Source of the DNA: Sporosarcina sp. Marseille-Q4943
GTDB taxonomy: Bacteria; Bacillota; Bacilli; Bacillales_A; Planococcaceae
DNA length: 64,000 bases
Assembly: GCF_943736995.1 (NCBI RefSeq)
Contig: NZ_OX031157.1
Location: 620,001 to 684,000, forward strand
Direction of reading: 5' to 3'
This document shows positions 34,323 through 43,164 of this stretch, piece by piece (position 1 is the first letter of the stretch; every line of letters starts with the position of its first letter). The position numbers and the translations under genes are program-made. Under the pieces are notes generated by a model, which worked only from the letters and a program-made list of their open reading frames with translations, did not search any database and was not told the origin of the DNA.

Positions 34323-34883
34323 ATGTTGAAAGATAAAATAGCGCATTTGGTCGCTGAAAATGAAGCATTGTTTCCAATTGAACGAGCGTACGCAGTCAAA
34401 CAAGGATTGATTCAGGAAACTACGGAAACTGACAATAAAGACTGGAGCTTTCCCGTCATTGAAAGATGCTTGAAAGAGACGGAAGAAGTGATCCAAGCGG
34501 AACCAGAATCATTCATGAATGAACCGGTCTCTTATTTTTCGAAGAACGTTGATGAATTCCTCTACGTCGAATCGAATGCCTTCGAAACAATCGGAGTCGA
34601 TGGAATTGCATTTGAAATGGATGATGTCTTCGAGACATCGACAGTCCTTTTCGGATTGAAAGTGCAGAAAAAGCGGGGTTCTTTCCTGAAGGAATATTTG
34701 GATGCGAATGTCGGTTCAAAAACATATAGTGCCATGTTTTCCGACAAGGACGGACTATGGGACGTCAATATACCGCTCGATCAATTGGACGGTTTCCATA
34801 AAGAGCTGGAAATAAAAGATGCGATGGATCTCGCCTATCGATTCATCTTCAATTTGCTTGAAGCGATCGAGGCAGCAAATTGA
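34323..34883 (+). CDS. Uncharacterised protein, 186 residues
   Basis: A soluble acidic protein without recognised domain. It begins with a helical region (LKDKIAHLVAENEALFPIERAYAVKQGLI). The middle contains FETIGVDGIAFEMDDVFETSTVLFG and the end DAMDLAYRFIFNLLEAIE. The ATG at 34323 has AAGGAG eight bases upstream. Its stop overlaps the start of the methyltransferase gene (TTGA), so the two are translated together and may act on the same RNA or complex. Confidence 0.68.
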   Translation: MLKDKIAHLVAENEALFPIERAYAVKQGLIQETTETDNKDWSFPVIERCLKETEEVIQAEPESFMNEPVSYFSKNVDEFLYVESNAFETIGVDGIAFEMDDVFETSTVLFGLKVQKKRGSFLKEYLDANVGSKTYSAMFSDKDGLWDVNIPLDQLDGFHKELEIKDAMDLAYRFIFNLLEAIEAAN

Positions 34884-35836
34884 AGCATGCATTTGAAGTT
34901 GAAAACAAGGAATTCATCTACACATATGTACGGCAAATGGACGAACATGATCTATGCCGATTGGAAATGAGGGCTTTTTTCGGCTTTGACAGCCCTTCGA
35001 ACGTCATTAAGAGTAATGTGAAGATCGATCCAAGCAGAAGCCCTTTCATGAAAGAGCGTCTGGAAATTCTGTTCTCCGGAAGTGATCTGGAAGAGATAAT
35101 AAAGCAAGCATCTGAATTTGTCAGCCATAAGACTTTTAAAGTGACGTGCCTAAATTCAATCGCACTTTCTTCCACCCCAAAACTTCGCCAACCAGAGAGG
35201 CGCAGCATTGAGCGGAAGATCGGTGAAGTAATCCAAGGGGAAGCGGATTTACTGGAGCCTGAAGTGAACTTTGGGGTCGTCTTGCTTGAAGGGACTTGGC
35301 ATTTCGGCATTGTTGATGAAAGCGAGCCAATATGGCGATTCCATATGCAAAAGCCTCATATGTATTCAACAGCGCTGAGCACACGTGTTGCGAGAGCCGT
35401 CGCCAACATTGCCGTCCCCCATCCTGAAGGTGTCCGGGCAATCGATCCTTGCTGCGGAATCGGAACTGTTTTGGTGGAAGCTCGCTCCATGGGCATTGAC
35501 ATCGTCGGAAGGGATATCAACCCTCTCGTCTGTCTTGGCTCAAGAAAGAATCTCGCCCACTTCGGGTTGGAAGGGGAAGTTGTGAAGGGCCCTATTGCCG
35601 AAGTGACGGATACATATGATGCTGCGATTATCGACATGCCATACAATCTGTTTACACATATTACAGATGAAGGACAACTGGACATTTTAAAAGCTGCCAG
35701 ACGGATTACTTCGAAACTTGTAATTGTGACGATCGAGCCGATGGATCATATGATTATGGAAGCTGGCTTCGAAATCGTGGACCGCTGTGTAGCGAAAAAA
35801 GGTACATTCGAACGGCAAGTCGTTGTATGTGAATGA
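34880..35836 (+). CDS. TRM11-like SAM-dependent RNA methyltransferase
   Basis: A 318-residue protein. The C-terminal half is a class-I methyltransferase with the SAM motif DPCCGIGTVLVEA and a catalytic DMPYN motif, a DPPY variant seen in tRNA guanine-N2 enzymes of the Trm11 type. The N-terminal half is family-specific, and I could not identify a THUMP domain. It starts with TTG at 34880, seven bases after GAGG and overlapping the preceding stop. tRNA is the probable substrate; the exact base is not known. Confidence 0.76.
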   Translation: MKHAFEVENKEFIYTYVRQMDEHDLCRLEMRAFFGFDSPSNVIKSNVKIDPSRSPFMKERLEILFSGSDLEEIIKQASEFVSHKTFKVTCLNSIALSSTPKLRQPERRSIERKIGEVIQGEADLLEPEVNFGVVLLEGTWHFGIVDESEPIWRFHMQKPHMYSTALSTRVARAVANIAVPHPEGVRAIDPCCGIGTVLVEARSMGIDIVGRDINPLVCLGSRKNLAHFGLEGEVVKGPIAEVTDTYDAAIIDMPYNLFTHITDEGQLDILKAARRITSKLVIVTIEPMDHMIMEAGFEIVDRCVAKKGTFERQVVVCE

Positions 35837-35871
35837 ATGACAAGTGTTCATCTAACAAAGGGGTGGGATGA

Positions 35872-36438
35872 ATGAAAAGATTTGCGAGTGCCATGTTTCT
35901 TAGCTGTTTGATGATTCTAGCTGGATGTAACTCCATATCAAAGTATGATGATGAAGACGTTGCAGCCGTTGTGAGAGGGGAAGAAATTACAGTCGGTGAA
36001 CTGCGCTTATTATATCCGGATGAAAAAATTCTAGAGAATCTGGATGGGACGATTAAAGCGAAATTGGCAGAACAAGAAGTTAAGAAAATGAATCTTGATG
36101 TATCTGAAGAACTTCAGGGAATTCATTTGTCTAAGGACTCAATTGTTGAATCCTATCCGCAGGATGACGATAAATCTGAAATCGCAAAGGATACCCGGAA
36201 GTTCTATGAGTCGCAAGCTAAAAAACTGGGAATGGAGCCAAAAGAGTTTTTTGAAAAGCATGTAACAGCAAGTCAGGAAATAGGTGTCTATCTGCAAGCC
36301 TATTTGGATAAGATGCTAGGCGAACCGATGGTGGATGATAAAAATTTTAATGTTGAAGAATATAATAAAAAGGCAAATGCGGTATTGGATAAGTTAGTGA
36401 AAGAGCATAAGGATGAGATTGAGAAGTTTATTAAGTAG
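35872..36438 (+). CDS. Lipoprotein with SurA/PrsA-N-like region
   Basis: A 188-residue lipoprotein. The signal peptide ends in the lipobox LAGC (Cys 19). The mature part starts VAAVVRGEEITVGELRLLYPDE and continues with LDGTIKAKLAEQEVKKMNLDVSEE, similar to the N-terminal domain of SurA/PrsA-type chaperones. No PPIase domain follows. GGGGTGGG precedes the start. Possibly an extracytoplasmic chaperone-like protein. Confidence 0.72.
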   Translation: MKRFASAMFLSCLMILAGCNSISKYDDEDVAAVVRGEEITVGELRLLYPDEKILENLDGTIKAKLAEQEVKKMNLDVSEELQGIHLSKDSIVESYPQDDDKSEIAKDTRKFYESQAKKLGMEPKEFFEKHVTASQEIGVYLQAYLDKMLGEPMVDDKNFNVEEYNKKANAVLDKLVKEHKDEIEKFIK

Positions 36439-36462
36439 CCTTAACACTCGAGAAAAGAATTT

Positions 36463-36518
36463 TAAAGGACATAACATTTTAGTCACTCTAAAATATGTTA
36501 TGTCCTTTCTTTTTCGAC
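36463..36518 (+). terminator. Intrinsic terminator after the lipoprotein gene
   Basis: A long stem (AAAGGACATAAC..ATTTTAG with CTAAAAT..GTTATGTCCTTT) ends in CTTTTT. It may be bidirectional, serving the convergent DUF3977 gene as well. Confidence 0.88.
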
Positions 36519-36544
36519 TAACGCGCACAATTGTAACAAGTAAT

Positions 36545-36799
36545 TTAACTACCAGCTATACCTAAAATTAATTTAATTGCTTTTCGCCTCTTTCTACTTC
36601 GTTTAAAACCTTCTTTTGAGTCAAAGATTAAAGCAGTCTTACAGATCCAAATTCTTAAATATATAGAGTGGTATTTTATTGGTCCTACTATTCCTTTTTC
36701 CTCATATTCTGTTCCATCTTCTAACTCAGTCTCAGTCCTTACTAGCCAAGTATTACCTATCCCGAACTCAATAAATTTCAATAAATCATCTCTCTTCAT
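36545..36799 (-). CDS. DUF3977 family protein
   Basis: An 84-residue protein that I match from memory to DUF3977: KFIEFGIGNTWLVRTETELEDG, EEKGIVGPI and LRIWICKTALIFDSKEGFKR. The function is unknown. The ATG at 36799 gives the usual length, though the ribosome site (GAAGAAG) is weak; the frame is open for 29 codons upstream. It begins the AT-rich accessory block. Confidence 0.62.
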   Translation of the reverse strand: MKRDDLLKFIEFGIGNTWLVRTETELEDGTEYEEKGIVGPIKYHSIYLRIWICKTALIFDSKEGFKRSRKRRKAIKLILGIAGS

Positions 36800-36888
36800 T
36801 TCTTCTTCAATTTGGACCGAATATTCAACAACTATGTAACTAGGATATATGGAAATGCTGTTATATGTTATTCGGATAAATAACAAGG

Positions 36889-37422
36889 CTATATTTCGAG
36901 ATATTCATCTTTTAGAATACTCATATTAATAATATCGTGCCACTCCCCATTTCGGTATAAAGATTGTCTACTAACGCCTTCTTGTTTAAAACCTAATTTC
37001 GTATAGATATGAATCGCTTTTGGATTTAAAGAAAATACTCTTAAGGAAATTCGATGGAAGTTAAGTTCTAAAAAGGCATATTCTAAAATTGTTCTTACTG
37101 CTTCGGTACCTAACCCTTTTCCCCAATAACTTTTTTCTCCAATATCGATTATCAATTCAGCGTTTCGGTTTTTGACATCTATATTAACAAGCGATGTAAT
37201 ACCGATCGGTTTATTTGTCTCGTTGTCCTCAATAATGTAACTTTTAGAATTACTAGAACCTAAAATAATGTTCTCGACGAAATGTTTTGTTTCCTCGATA
37301 GAATATAAATCCAAAGTTGGACTAGTTGAAAACATTACTTCTAAGTCATTTCTCCATTTGTGGTATATATAAGCATCGTCTTTAACCATTTTTCTAAACC
37401 TCACCCTTTCCCCCGATAACAT
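36889..37422 (-). CDS. GNAT acetyltransferase, RimJ/RimL-like
   Basis: A 177-residue acetyltransferase with KSYWGKGLGTEAVRTILEYAF (acetyl-CoA loop) and HIYTKLGFKQEGVSRQ, typical of the RimJ/RimL and spermidine/antibiotic acetyltransferase group. The ATG has GGGGGG five to six bases upstream. It lies 15 bases downstream of the quinone oxidoreductase gene and is probably cotranscribed with it. Confidence 0.83.
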   Translation of the reverse strand: MLSGERVRFRKMVKDDAYIYHKWRNDLEVMFSTSPTLDLYSIEETKHFVENIILGSSNSKSYIIEDNETNKPIGITSLVNIDVKNRNAELIIDIGEKSYWGKGLGTEAVRTILEYAFLELNFHRISLRVFSLNPKAIHIYTKLGFKQEGVSRQSLYRNGEWHDIINMSILKDEYLEI

Positions 37423-37437
37423 TTAATCCCCCCTTTT

Positions 37438-38403
37438 TTATATTTTAATCAAGATTTTTCCTACATAGTTACGACTCTCCATTAATTTATGAGCTTCTGT
37501 GGCATCACTTAAATCGAAGACTTGAGCAATAGGAAGTGCAATTTTATTTTCAGAAAACAATTCCGTTACTTTGGCAGCGACCGGAGCCAATCGGCCTGGA
37601 TTATGCTTTCGGGTTGTTCCTAAACTGAAACCTTTTACGCTCCTACAACTACTATGGACATCACTTGTTTTAAAAGTACCTGCTTTCCCACTACTATTCC
37701 CAAACTGGACCAATGTGCCATATAACGCTAAACAATCTAAACTCCTACTGGTGACTTCTCCAGCAACTGAGTCGAAGATAACATCAGCGCCTTGATTATT
37801 TGTTTGCTTCATGACTTCATCTACAAAACTGTCATAAGTGCAAACCATATCAGCGCCTAACTTCTTAACATAGTCTTCTTTAGCAGTATTCCCGACAGTT
37901 CCAATAATTTTTTCAACACCAGCTAATTTTGCTAATTGTACGAGCATTGAACCCACACCACCAGCCGCACTATGTATTACAATTGTATCCGTTTTATTCA
38001 CTTGTCCGATCTCATGCAATAGTATATAAGACAAAATAGATACAGTTGGCATTGTGGCAGCCTTTTCAAAGGAAAGATTATCTGGAATCTTAAAAACTAG
38101 GTGTTCATTCGCTACTATATATTCCGCATATGAACCAGCTTTCGAAAAAGCTATGACACGGTCTCCCTTTGAAAATTTAGAATGCGTAGAAACTTCTTCA
38201 ACAACCCCAGAAACATCCAATCCAATAATTAATGGGAAACTCCCTTCTCCTTTAGTTCCCATGCGTTGTTTAATATCAGCATAATTCACACTTGTATACT
38301 TGGTCTTTATTAATACTTCGTTCTCGCTTCTTTTCGGTATATCGATATCAGCATACGAAAGTACATTTGCATCACCAAATTCATTTTGGATTACAGCTTT
38401 CAT
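37438..38403 (-). CDS. NADPH:quinone oxidoreductase-like, zinc-independent MDR protein
   Basis: A 321-residue medium-chain dehydrogenase/reductase of the quinone reductase (zeta-crystallin) type. The NADP motif is HSAAGGVGSMLVQLAKLAG and the catalytic zinc ligands of alcohol dehydrogenases are missing. Upstream gap of 98 bases, downstream GNAT gene 15 bases away. It may remove quinones or reactive enones. Confidence 0.82.
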   Translation of the reverse strand: MKAVIQNEFGDANVLSYADIDIPKRSENEVLIKTKYTSVNYADIKQRMGTKGEGSFPLIIGLDVSGVVEEVSTHSKFSKGDRVIAFSKAGSYAEYIVANEHLVFKIPDNLSFEKAATMPTVSILSYILLHEIGQVNKTDTIVIHSAAGGVGSMLVQLAKLAGVEKIIGTVGNTAKEDYVKKLGADMVCTYDSFVDEVMKQTNNQGADVIFDSVAGEVTSRSLDCLALYGTLVQFGNSSGKAGTFKTSDVHSSCRSVKGFSLGTTRKHNPGRLAPVAAKVTELFSENKIALPIAQVFDLSDATEAHKLMESRNYVGKILIKI

Positions 38404-38501
38404 CTACATTACTCCCTTTAAAGATAATTTGGCCCGTTTATTTAAAAAGGGGCATATCTTCTAATTCTATAATCGTTTCCCATTATTGAACAACTTACTA
38501 A

Positions 38502-38993
38502 TTATTCCCTCTTACTAATAGGAATTAAGATATCAAAATGCGGATTGTTAAAATCGCGATCATGCGGATATCGTTCATGTTTTATCGGTAAAGCATCGTA
38601 ATATTCCACATTAGGCTCCATAAATGGCTCATACTCACTTTCCTTCAACCATTGATAAACCTTGTCATAAGTCTGACCAATGTTTTGATCTTTTTTATGA
38701 TGTACCATTAAGTAAGTCATTTCCGGTACATTTATTTCCACCATACCTTCAAGCAGCTGCTGTTCTCCGCTAACCTCATACACAGAATAATGTACAAACC
38801 CATCAGGACGAAGATGATAGGACAGTCCTAATTGCACTTTCGGATTGATTGCGTAATCTAACTCTCCTACTCTCCCACTCATGCTACTGATAAGTTTTTT
38901 CAAAGTGCTAACTTCTGTGTACGGTCCATCCCACATTAATCCGATTCCCCGATACGCAGGTATCTCTACTATTTCATAATGGAAGTTTTGCAT
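38502..38993 (-). CDS. GyrI-like/AraC effector-binding domain protein
   Basis: A 163-residue stand-alone GyrI-like ligand-binding domain (FHYEIVEIPAYRGIGLMWDGPYTE, then ending NPHFDILIPISKRE). These domains bind hydrophobic or cationic small molecules; related proteins occur in gene cassettes and beside drug-responsive regulators. There is no DNA-binding part. AAAGGGG precedes the ATG. Confidence 0.72.
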   Translation of the reverse strand: MQNFHYEIVEIPAYRGIGLMWDGPYTEVSTLKKLISSMSGRVGELDYAINPKVQLGLSYHLRPDGFVHYSVYEVSGEQQLLEGMVEINVPEMTYLMVHHKKDQNIGQTYDKVYQWLKESEYEPFMEPNVEYYDALPIKHERYPHDRDFNNPHFDILIPISKRE

Positions 38994-39012
38994 TATAAAT
39001 CCCCTTTGTAAT

Positions 39013-39567
39013 TTACGTATTCTTATCTATGAAAAACTCATGTTCTAAGATGCTGTATAAAAGCGAATCACGCCAGCCGTCTTTTAGTAATAAATTCTCA
39101 CGCATCCTACCTTCCTTAATCAGTCCCACCTTTTCTAAGACCCTTGATGAACCAATATTTCTCGGGTCACAAGTTGCAAAAATACGATGTAGTTTTAAAT
39201 CATTGAAGCCATATGCAATTAACAGTTTCGCTAAATCTGTCGCATATCCCTTCCCCCAGTATTGGGGGTTCACTATGTATGCAATCTCACCGACTCTATT
39301 GCTAAAGTCTCGAATATTTATCTCTCCTGCACCAATCATTTCTCCGCTTTCCTTATCAATTACTGCAAACATGAATCGGCTCCTCGGTTCTTTTTTGGCG
39401 TCTTTGATAACCTGCTTCACAAAACCCTCAGACTCTTGCTCTGAGTTTGGTCCCCAAGGCTGATATTGACAAACCTTTTCTTGCGATGCATATTTGTGAA
39501 CACCCTTCCAATCGTTTTCTTCCATTTCTCGAAGAATGACTCTTTCGCTTTTTAGGTTATTGATCAT
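39013..39567 (-). CDS. GNAT acetyltransferase, RimJ/RimL-like
   Basis: A 184-residue acetyltransferase with NPQYWGKGYATDLAKLLIAYGF and the CDPRNIGSSRVLEKVGL motif. The ATG at 39567 follows GGGGGA; an ATG five codons earlier is possible. It is 19 bases upstream of the GyrI-like gene. The substrate is unknown; it is distinct in sequence from the GNAT at 36889. Confidence 0.82.
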   Translation of the reverse strand: MINNLKSERVILREMEENDWKGVHKYASQEKVCQYQPWGPNSEQESEGFVKQVIKDAKKEPRSRFMFAVIDKESGEMIGAGEINIRDFSNRVGEIAYIVNPQYWGKGYATDLAKLLIAYGFNDLKLHRIFATCDPRNIGSSRVLEKVGLIKEGRMRENLLLKDGWRDSLLYSILEHEFFIDKNT

Positions 39568-39630
39568 AATACGGTCCCCCATCGGTTTTTCAATTAGATT
39601 ATTGTGGTTTATGTTACTTCCAGTGTTTGC

Positions 39631-40140
39631 TCACTGGTTTTCAAACCAATTCACCGCACGTTGTTCCAATTCCTTTACGAAAGGCTTTTTTTCTTTGCTG
39701 TATAAAACAGTATCATCATATCGTTGAGCTAACTCTTGTTTTATGTATGTATATCGTGCGACTTCGTCAGGATGAGCTCTCAAATAATCTCGCAATACCA
39801 GATGGCGATGAATATGAGAGTTGTCATGCTGATAAACATGAATGTGATGGGTTCTATTTTCCCCACCTTTGCGAAACAACCGTCGGCCTTCAATTCCCCA
39901 TTCACCAGCAACATCGTATCCCAACGAATCCATTTGCTCATTAAAGGAATCGATTTTCTTGATGTCTTTCACGAGACACATCATATCAATGACAGGCTTT
40001 GCCTTCATCCCTGGAACAGCGGTACTCCCAAAATGTTCAACTTTGATGATTTCCTCCCCGAATATGCCTCTTAAAAATAGAGCCTCATCATTGAACATTT
40101 GAACCCATTTTTCATTGTACGCAGACAACCTAATTTTCAA
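39631..40140 (-). CDS. GrpB family protein (UPF0157, nucleotidyltransferase-like)
   Basis: A 169-residue GrpB-like protein. The HFGSTAVPGMKAKPVIDMM segment carries the Gly-Ser and Asp residues of the nucleotidyltransferase fold, and HIHVYQHDNSHIHRHLVLRDYLRAHP is characteristic. The function is unknown; fusions to dephospho-CoA kinase occur in other bacteria. Confidence 0.83.
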   Translation of the reverse strand: MKIRLSAYNEKWVQMFNDEALFLRGIFGEEIIKVEHFGSTAVPGMKAKPVIDMMCLVKDIKKIDSFNEQMDSLGYDVAGEWGIEGRRLFRKGGENRTHHIHVYQHDNSHIHRHLVLRDYLRAHPDEVARYTYIKQELAQRYDDTVLYSKEKKPFVKELEQRAVNWFENQ

Positions 40141-40197
40141 TTAAATCCCCCCTTGCCATATAACAATTTCTCTTTCCCTATTGATGATAATCCTATT

Positions 40198-41463
40198 TTA
40201 CAGGGTTTCCTTTATATATCCGAAAAACGACATCTCGCCTTTATCGTTCTCAACAATATTGTATAGATAGATTTGATCTGAATATCTTCTAGCAAATTCC
40301 CCTTCACCTACTGGGTAGATTTCAATATGAAGATTGCCAGAGAATCTCGTAAAGTATAATTTGCCATTAAGGAATTCCACTTCAATCTTATCTTTCAAGT
40401 ATGTGCCGCAATACTTTTTAAGTTGACTTTCATTGATTGGAATCTCTGGATATTTAGTCGGTGCAGCTACATCAACATGATGTAGAATATCTGAAATTGC
40501 ATTTCCCAGTCTGTACTGATTTATCGCCTCATTATTAGAAAGGATGATGATACAAATATCTTCATCGAAAAAACTCTGCATATAAGTACAAATCCCAAGG
40601 TGATCCCCTCCATGGGAATACTTGTCTGTACCGTAAATATGATGATGCTCAAGTCCATAGCAGTAATTATTTTGGTTCACGATAAAAAACCTGGTATACA
40701 CTTTCTCAGAAAGTAGTTTCCGATCTCGTAAACAGGTATACCATTTGAACAAATCCTCACAGCTTGAAATAATAGCACCTGCACCGATGCTAAATTTCTC
40801 ATTAAAATACGGACATTTAATTGTTGCGTCAAAATCTTTTACGTAATTACATGATCTGTTTTTAATCGGTTTACAACCATCATCCACTTCGCTGGTCATC
40901 ATATGTAAAGGCTGGAATATGTGGTTTCTTAGAAAATCATCGTATGTCTCTCCTGAAACATTTTCAATGATCCACGCAAGCAAATTATAGTTCGAGTTAT
41001 TGTAATCAAATACTGTTCCCGCTTGCTTTGTAGGTTTTTTCTTAATATACTTCTTGAAAAAATAGTTTCGTGAATAATCCATTCTGTTGTAGCCAGCAAA
41101 AAAATCATCTACAAAGTTGGTGAAATTATATAAACCTGAGGTGTGGGATAATAAATGATGGACAGTAATTGACTCATCAATCTTCATACCGGCAGGAAGG
41201 TATAATTGTGCAGATTTATCGATATCCAACATTTTCTTATCATAGAGAAGCATAATCGCAAAGGCTGTAAACTGTTTTGACATAGAAGCAATAGAAAAGC
41301 GCGAGTTTATGTCATTTTTTATTCCAAACTCGATACTTGCATAACCGCATGCACGTTCAAAAAGCACTTCCCCTTTTTCGATCACTTGAACAACTCCAAA
41401 AAAGTCCCACAACTTTAGATATTCGTTGATATATTCTTCTAATTTCAATCGTAGTGCCTGCAT
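40198..41463 (-). CDS. Serine hydrolase, class C beta-lactamase-like
   Basis: A 421-residue protein of the beta-lactamase/penicillin-binding fold. SMSK is the SxxK nucleophile motif, YNNSNY supplies YxN and HGGD takes the KTG place. No signal peptide is seen, so it is probably cytoplasmic. The C-terminal ~100 residues form a lipocalin-like DUF3471-type domain (KKYCGTYLKDKIEVEFLNGKLYF). The ATG at 41463 follows AAGGAAG. The natural substrate is probably a peptide or ester, not necessarily a drug. Confidence 0.8.
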   Translation of the reverse strand: MQALRLKLEEYINEYLKLWDFFGVVQVIEKGEVLFERACGYASIEFGIKNDINSRFSIASMSKQFTAFAIMLLYDKKMLDIDKSAQLYLPAGMKIDESITVHHLLSHTSGLYNFTNFVDDFFAGYNRMDYSRNYFFKKYIKKKPTKQAGTVFDYNNSNYNLLAWIIENVSGETYDDFLRNHIFQPLHMMTSEVDDGCKPIKNRSCNYVKDFDATIKCPYFNEKFSIGAGAIISSCEDLFKWYTCLRDRKLLSEKVYTRFFIVNQNNYCYGLEHHHIYGTDKYSHGGDHLGICTYMQSFFDEDICIIILSNNEAINQYRLGNAISDILHHVDVAAPTKYPEIPINESQLKKYCGTYLKDKIEVEFLNGKLYFTRFSGNLHIEIYPVGEGEFARRYSDQIYLYNIVENDKGEMSFFGYIKETL

Positions 41464-41489
41464 CAGTTCACACTTCCTTGCCATATAAA

Positions 41490-41927
41490 CTAAAATTCCA
41501 CATAAAAAGGTTGAAGACTGTCATCAAGACAGTACTCTATTCTTTGCCTGAAGTTCCCCAGGGTTATCATCTCCAAAGCTAATTCGATAGGAAAGAATCC
41601 AACTTCTAAACTCTCTGGCGAAGTTGTTAATTTACCTCCTATTGGCTTAGCCAAAAATAGGGTATTACAAATTGATTTATTTACATTTTGAAATATCCCA
41701 CAGAATTTAAGAATCTCAACATCAATACCTGATTCCTCTTTCGTTTCCCTAATTGCTGTATCTTTTAAAGACTCGCCTTCCTCAACGATTCCGCCTGGCA
41801 TTTCCCACCCTCTCATCGGTCCTTTAATTAATAAAATTTCATTTTGATCATTGAGTACAATCGTTGCAGCTGAAACAAAATGTTTAGGTGGTGTATGAAC
41901 AGGTGTTGTATTTTGTCCCAAAGACAT
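41490..41927 (-). CDS. Nudix hydrolase
   Basis: A 145-residue protein with an intact Nudix box (GGIVEEGESLKDTAIRETKEESG). Family members hydrolyse nucleoside diphosphate derivatives. The start is uncertain between 41927 and an ATG 15 bases upstream. It lies between two serine-hydrolase genes, and the short gaps suggest cotranscription. Confidence 0.84.
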   Translation of the reverse strand: MSLGQNTTPVHTPPKHFVSAATIVLNDQNEILLIKGPMRGWEMPGGIVEEGESLKDTAIRETKEESGIDVEILKFCGIFQNVNKSICNTLFLAKPIGGKLTTSPESLEVGFFPIELALEMITLGNFRQRIEYCLDDSLQPFYVEF

Positions 41928-41982
41928 TGCCCCCTCTTTCATTTCAATTCAATTTCTAATCTTGAATTTCGAATGCGATTCA

Positions 41983-43017
41983 TTATTTACTTGAGATTGC
42001 CAGCCGCATCGCCAACCGTATGGGAAGTGCAGGATTCGCCATTTGATTTACATCTCCTACAAAAAACAGATCCTCTTGAGGAAAATAAAAAGCAAATGAA
42101 CCTGTTGAGCCCGAATGTCCAACTAACTCTCCTTTTCCCATAAAAAGTGTAGGGATTCCATTTAACGGTATTCGCATGTAGCCACCGCCATATTGAATTG
42201 GGTACATGGTAGCTTGTAACTTGTTATACTTTTCCAACTGATAAAAAACATCTTTGTTAAACAGACTCCCTCCAAAGAACGCTTTACTAAATATCATCAA
42301 TTCACGAGCTGTGCTAATACCGCCACCACTAGCACGACAGCAACTGATGTACTTTGGACGGGAAATAGCGGTCTCTTCATAATAAATAGTTGGAGTGAAG
42401 TCATGCTCATCTCTAGGTAAATAGGTTTTCACGAGATCCAATGGTTCAAAGATCAAAGACTTATAAACATCTTCCAATGAGGAGTTGGTAATGGTTTCAA
42501 TTATCTTTCCGAGGAGATCAAAGTTGATGTCTGCATAATGAGCCCTATTCAAGTTGTTAGGTGCAAAATGCGGTTTCAATTGTTTGGTAAGCGTTATCTT
42601 TTCATCGAATGTAATGTGCATATCTTCACGGAGAACACGTTTTTTAATGCTGTTTTTACTTTCTTCGTAGGCATCCGGTAGTCCGCTTGTTTGAAATAAT
42701 AAACTAGCGATTGTCAATTTCGAAGTAGACTCTTGCCCCTTAAACATATGAAGTCTGCTGAGTATGCTGCTATCGAAGTATTTTGTTACCTTATCATCGA
42801 GCGACAACTTCCCTTGTTCACGCAAAATCAAAATACAAGCAGTTGTAAACAATTTAGTGATGCTTGCCATTAGTAACGGGGCGTCTATATTCTTGCCCCC
42901 ATACTCATTTTTATATGAAAAATCTCCACTCATGTTTTCAATAAATAAAACGGACTCATGAATATGTTTTGATTTTATCAATCGGTTAACTATTTTCTCG
43001 TATTTAACGGTCTCCAT
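41983..43017 (-). CDS. Serine hydrolase, class C beta-lactamase-like
   Basis: A 344-residue beta-lactamase-fold protein with SITK (nucleophile), YAD (YxN-like) and HSGSTG (KTG-like). No signal peptide is visible. It shares family with the 421-residue protein nearby but is too different for a recent duplication. GAGGGGG lies upstream of the ATG. Confidence 0.8.
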   Translation of the reverse strand: METVKYEKIVNRLIKSKHIHESVLFIENMSGDFSYKNEYGGKNIDAPLLMASITKLFTTACILILREQGKLSLDDKVTKYFDSSILSRLHMFKGQESTSKLTIASLLFQTSGLPDAYEESKNSIKKRVLREDMHITFDEKITLTKQLKPHFAPNNLNRAHYADINFDLLGKIIETITNSSLEDVYKSLIFEPLDLVKTYLPRDEHDFTPTIYYEETAISRPKYISCCRASGGGISTARELMIFSKAFFGGSLFNKDVFYQLEKYNKLQATMYPIQYGGGYMRIPLNGIPTLFMGKGELVGHSGSTGSFAFYFPQEDLFFVGDVNQMANPALPIRLAMRLAISSK

Positions 43018-43080
43018 TTGTTTTCAGCTATCCCCCTCACACAAAAGACAAATATTCCCTTATACACTATTCATATTACA

Positions 43081-43097
43081 CTATATTCCCAATATAG
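43081..43097. promoter_or_regulatory. Perfect 7-3-7 palindrome upstream of the accessory block
   Basis: CTATATT-CCC-AATATAG lies about 65 bases before the start of the serine hydrolase gene at 43017, in an AT-rich region. It could be a repressor operator for the block. No regulator gene is next to it and it is also close to the pepA terminator. Confidence 0.35.
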
Positions 43098-43112
43098 AGA
43101 ATACAATGCATA

Positions 43113-43155
43113 ATAAAAGAGGATCGTATGCTCAAATTGAACATACTATCCTCTT
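43113..43155 (-). terminator. Intrinsic terminator of pepA
   Basis: AAGAGGATAGTATG pairs with CATACGATCCTCTT (one mismatch) and is followed on the minus strand by TTATT. It lies ten bases after the pepA stop codon. Confidence 0.82.
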
Positions 43156-43164
43156 CGTTCTTTT

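Noticed and set aside
36545..43017. Antibiotic-resistance island
   Set aside because: APH-, GNAT- and beta-lactamase-fold families are present in the window, but no known resistance allele could be recognised; reported only as an accessory block.
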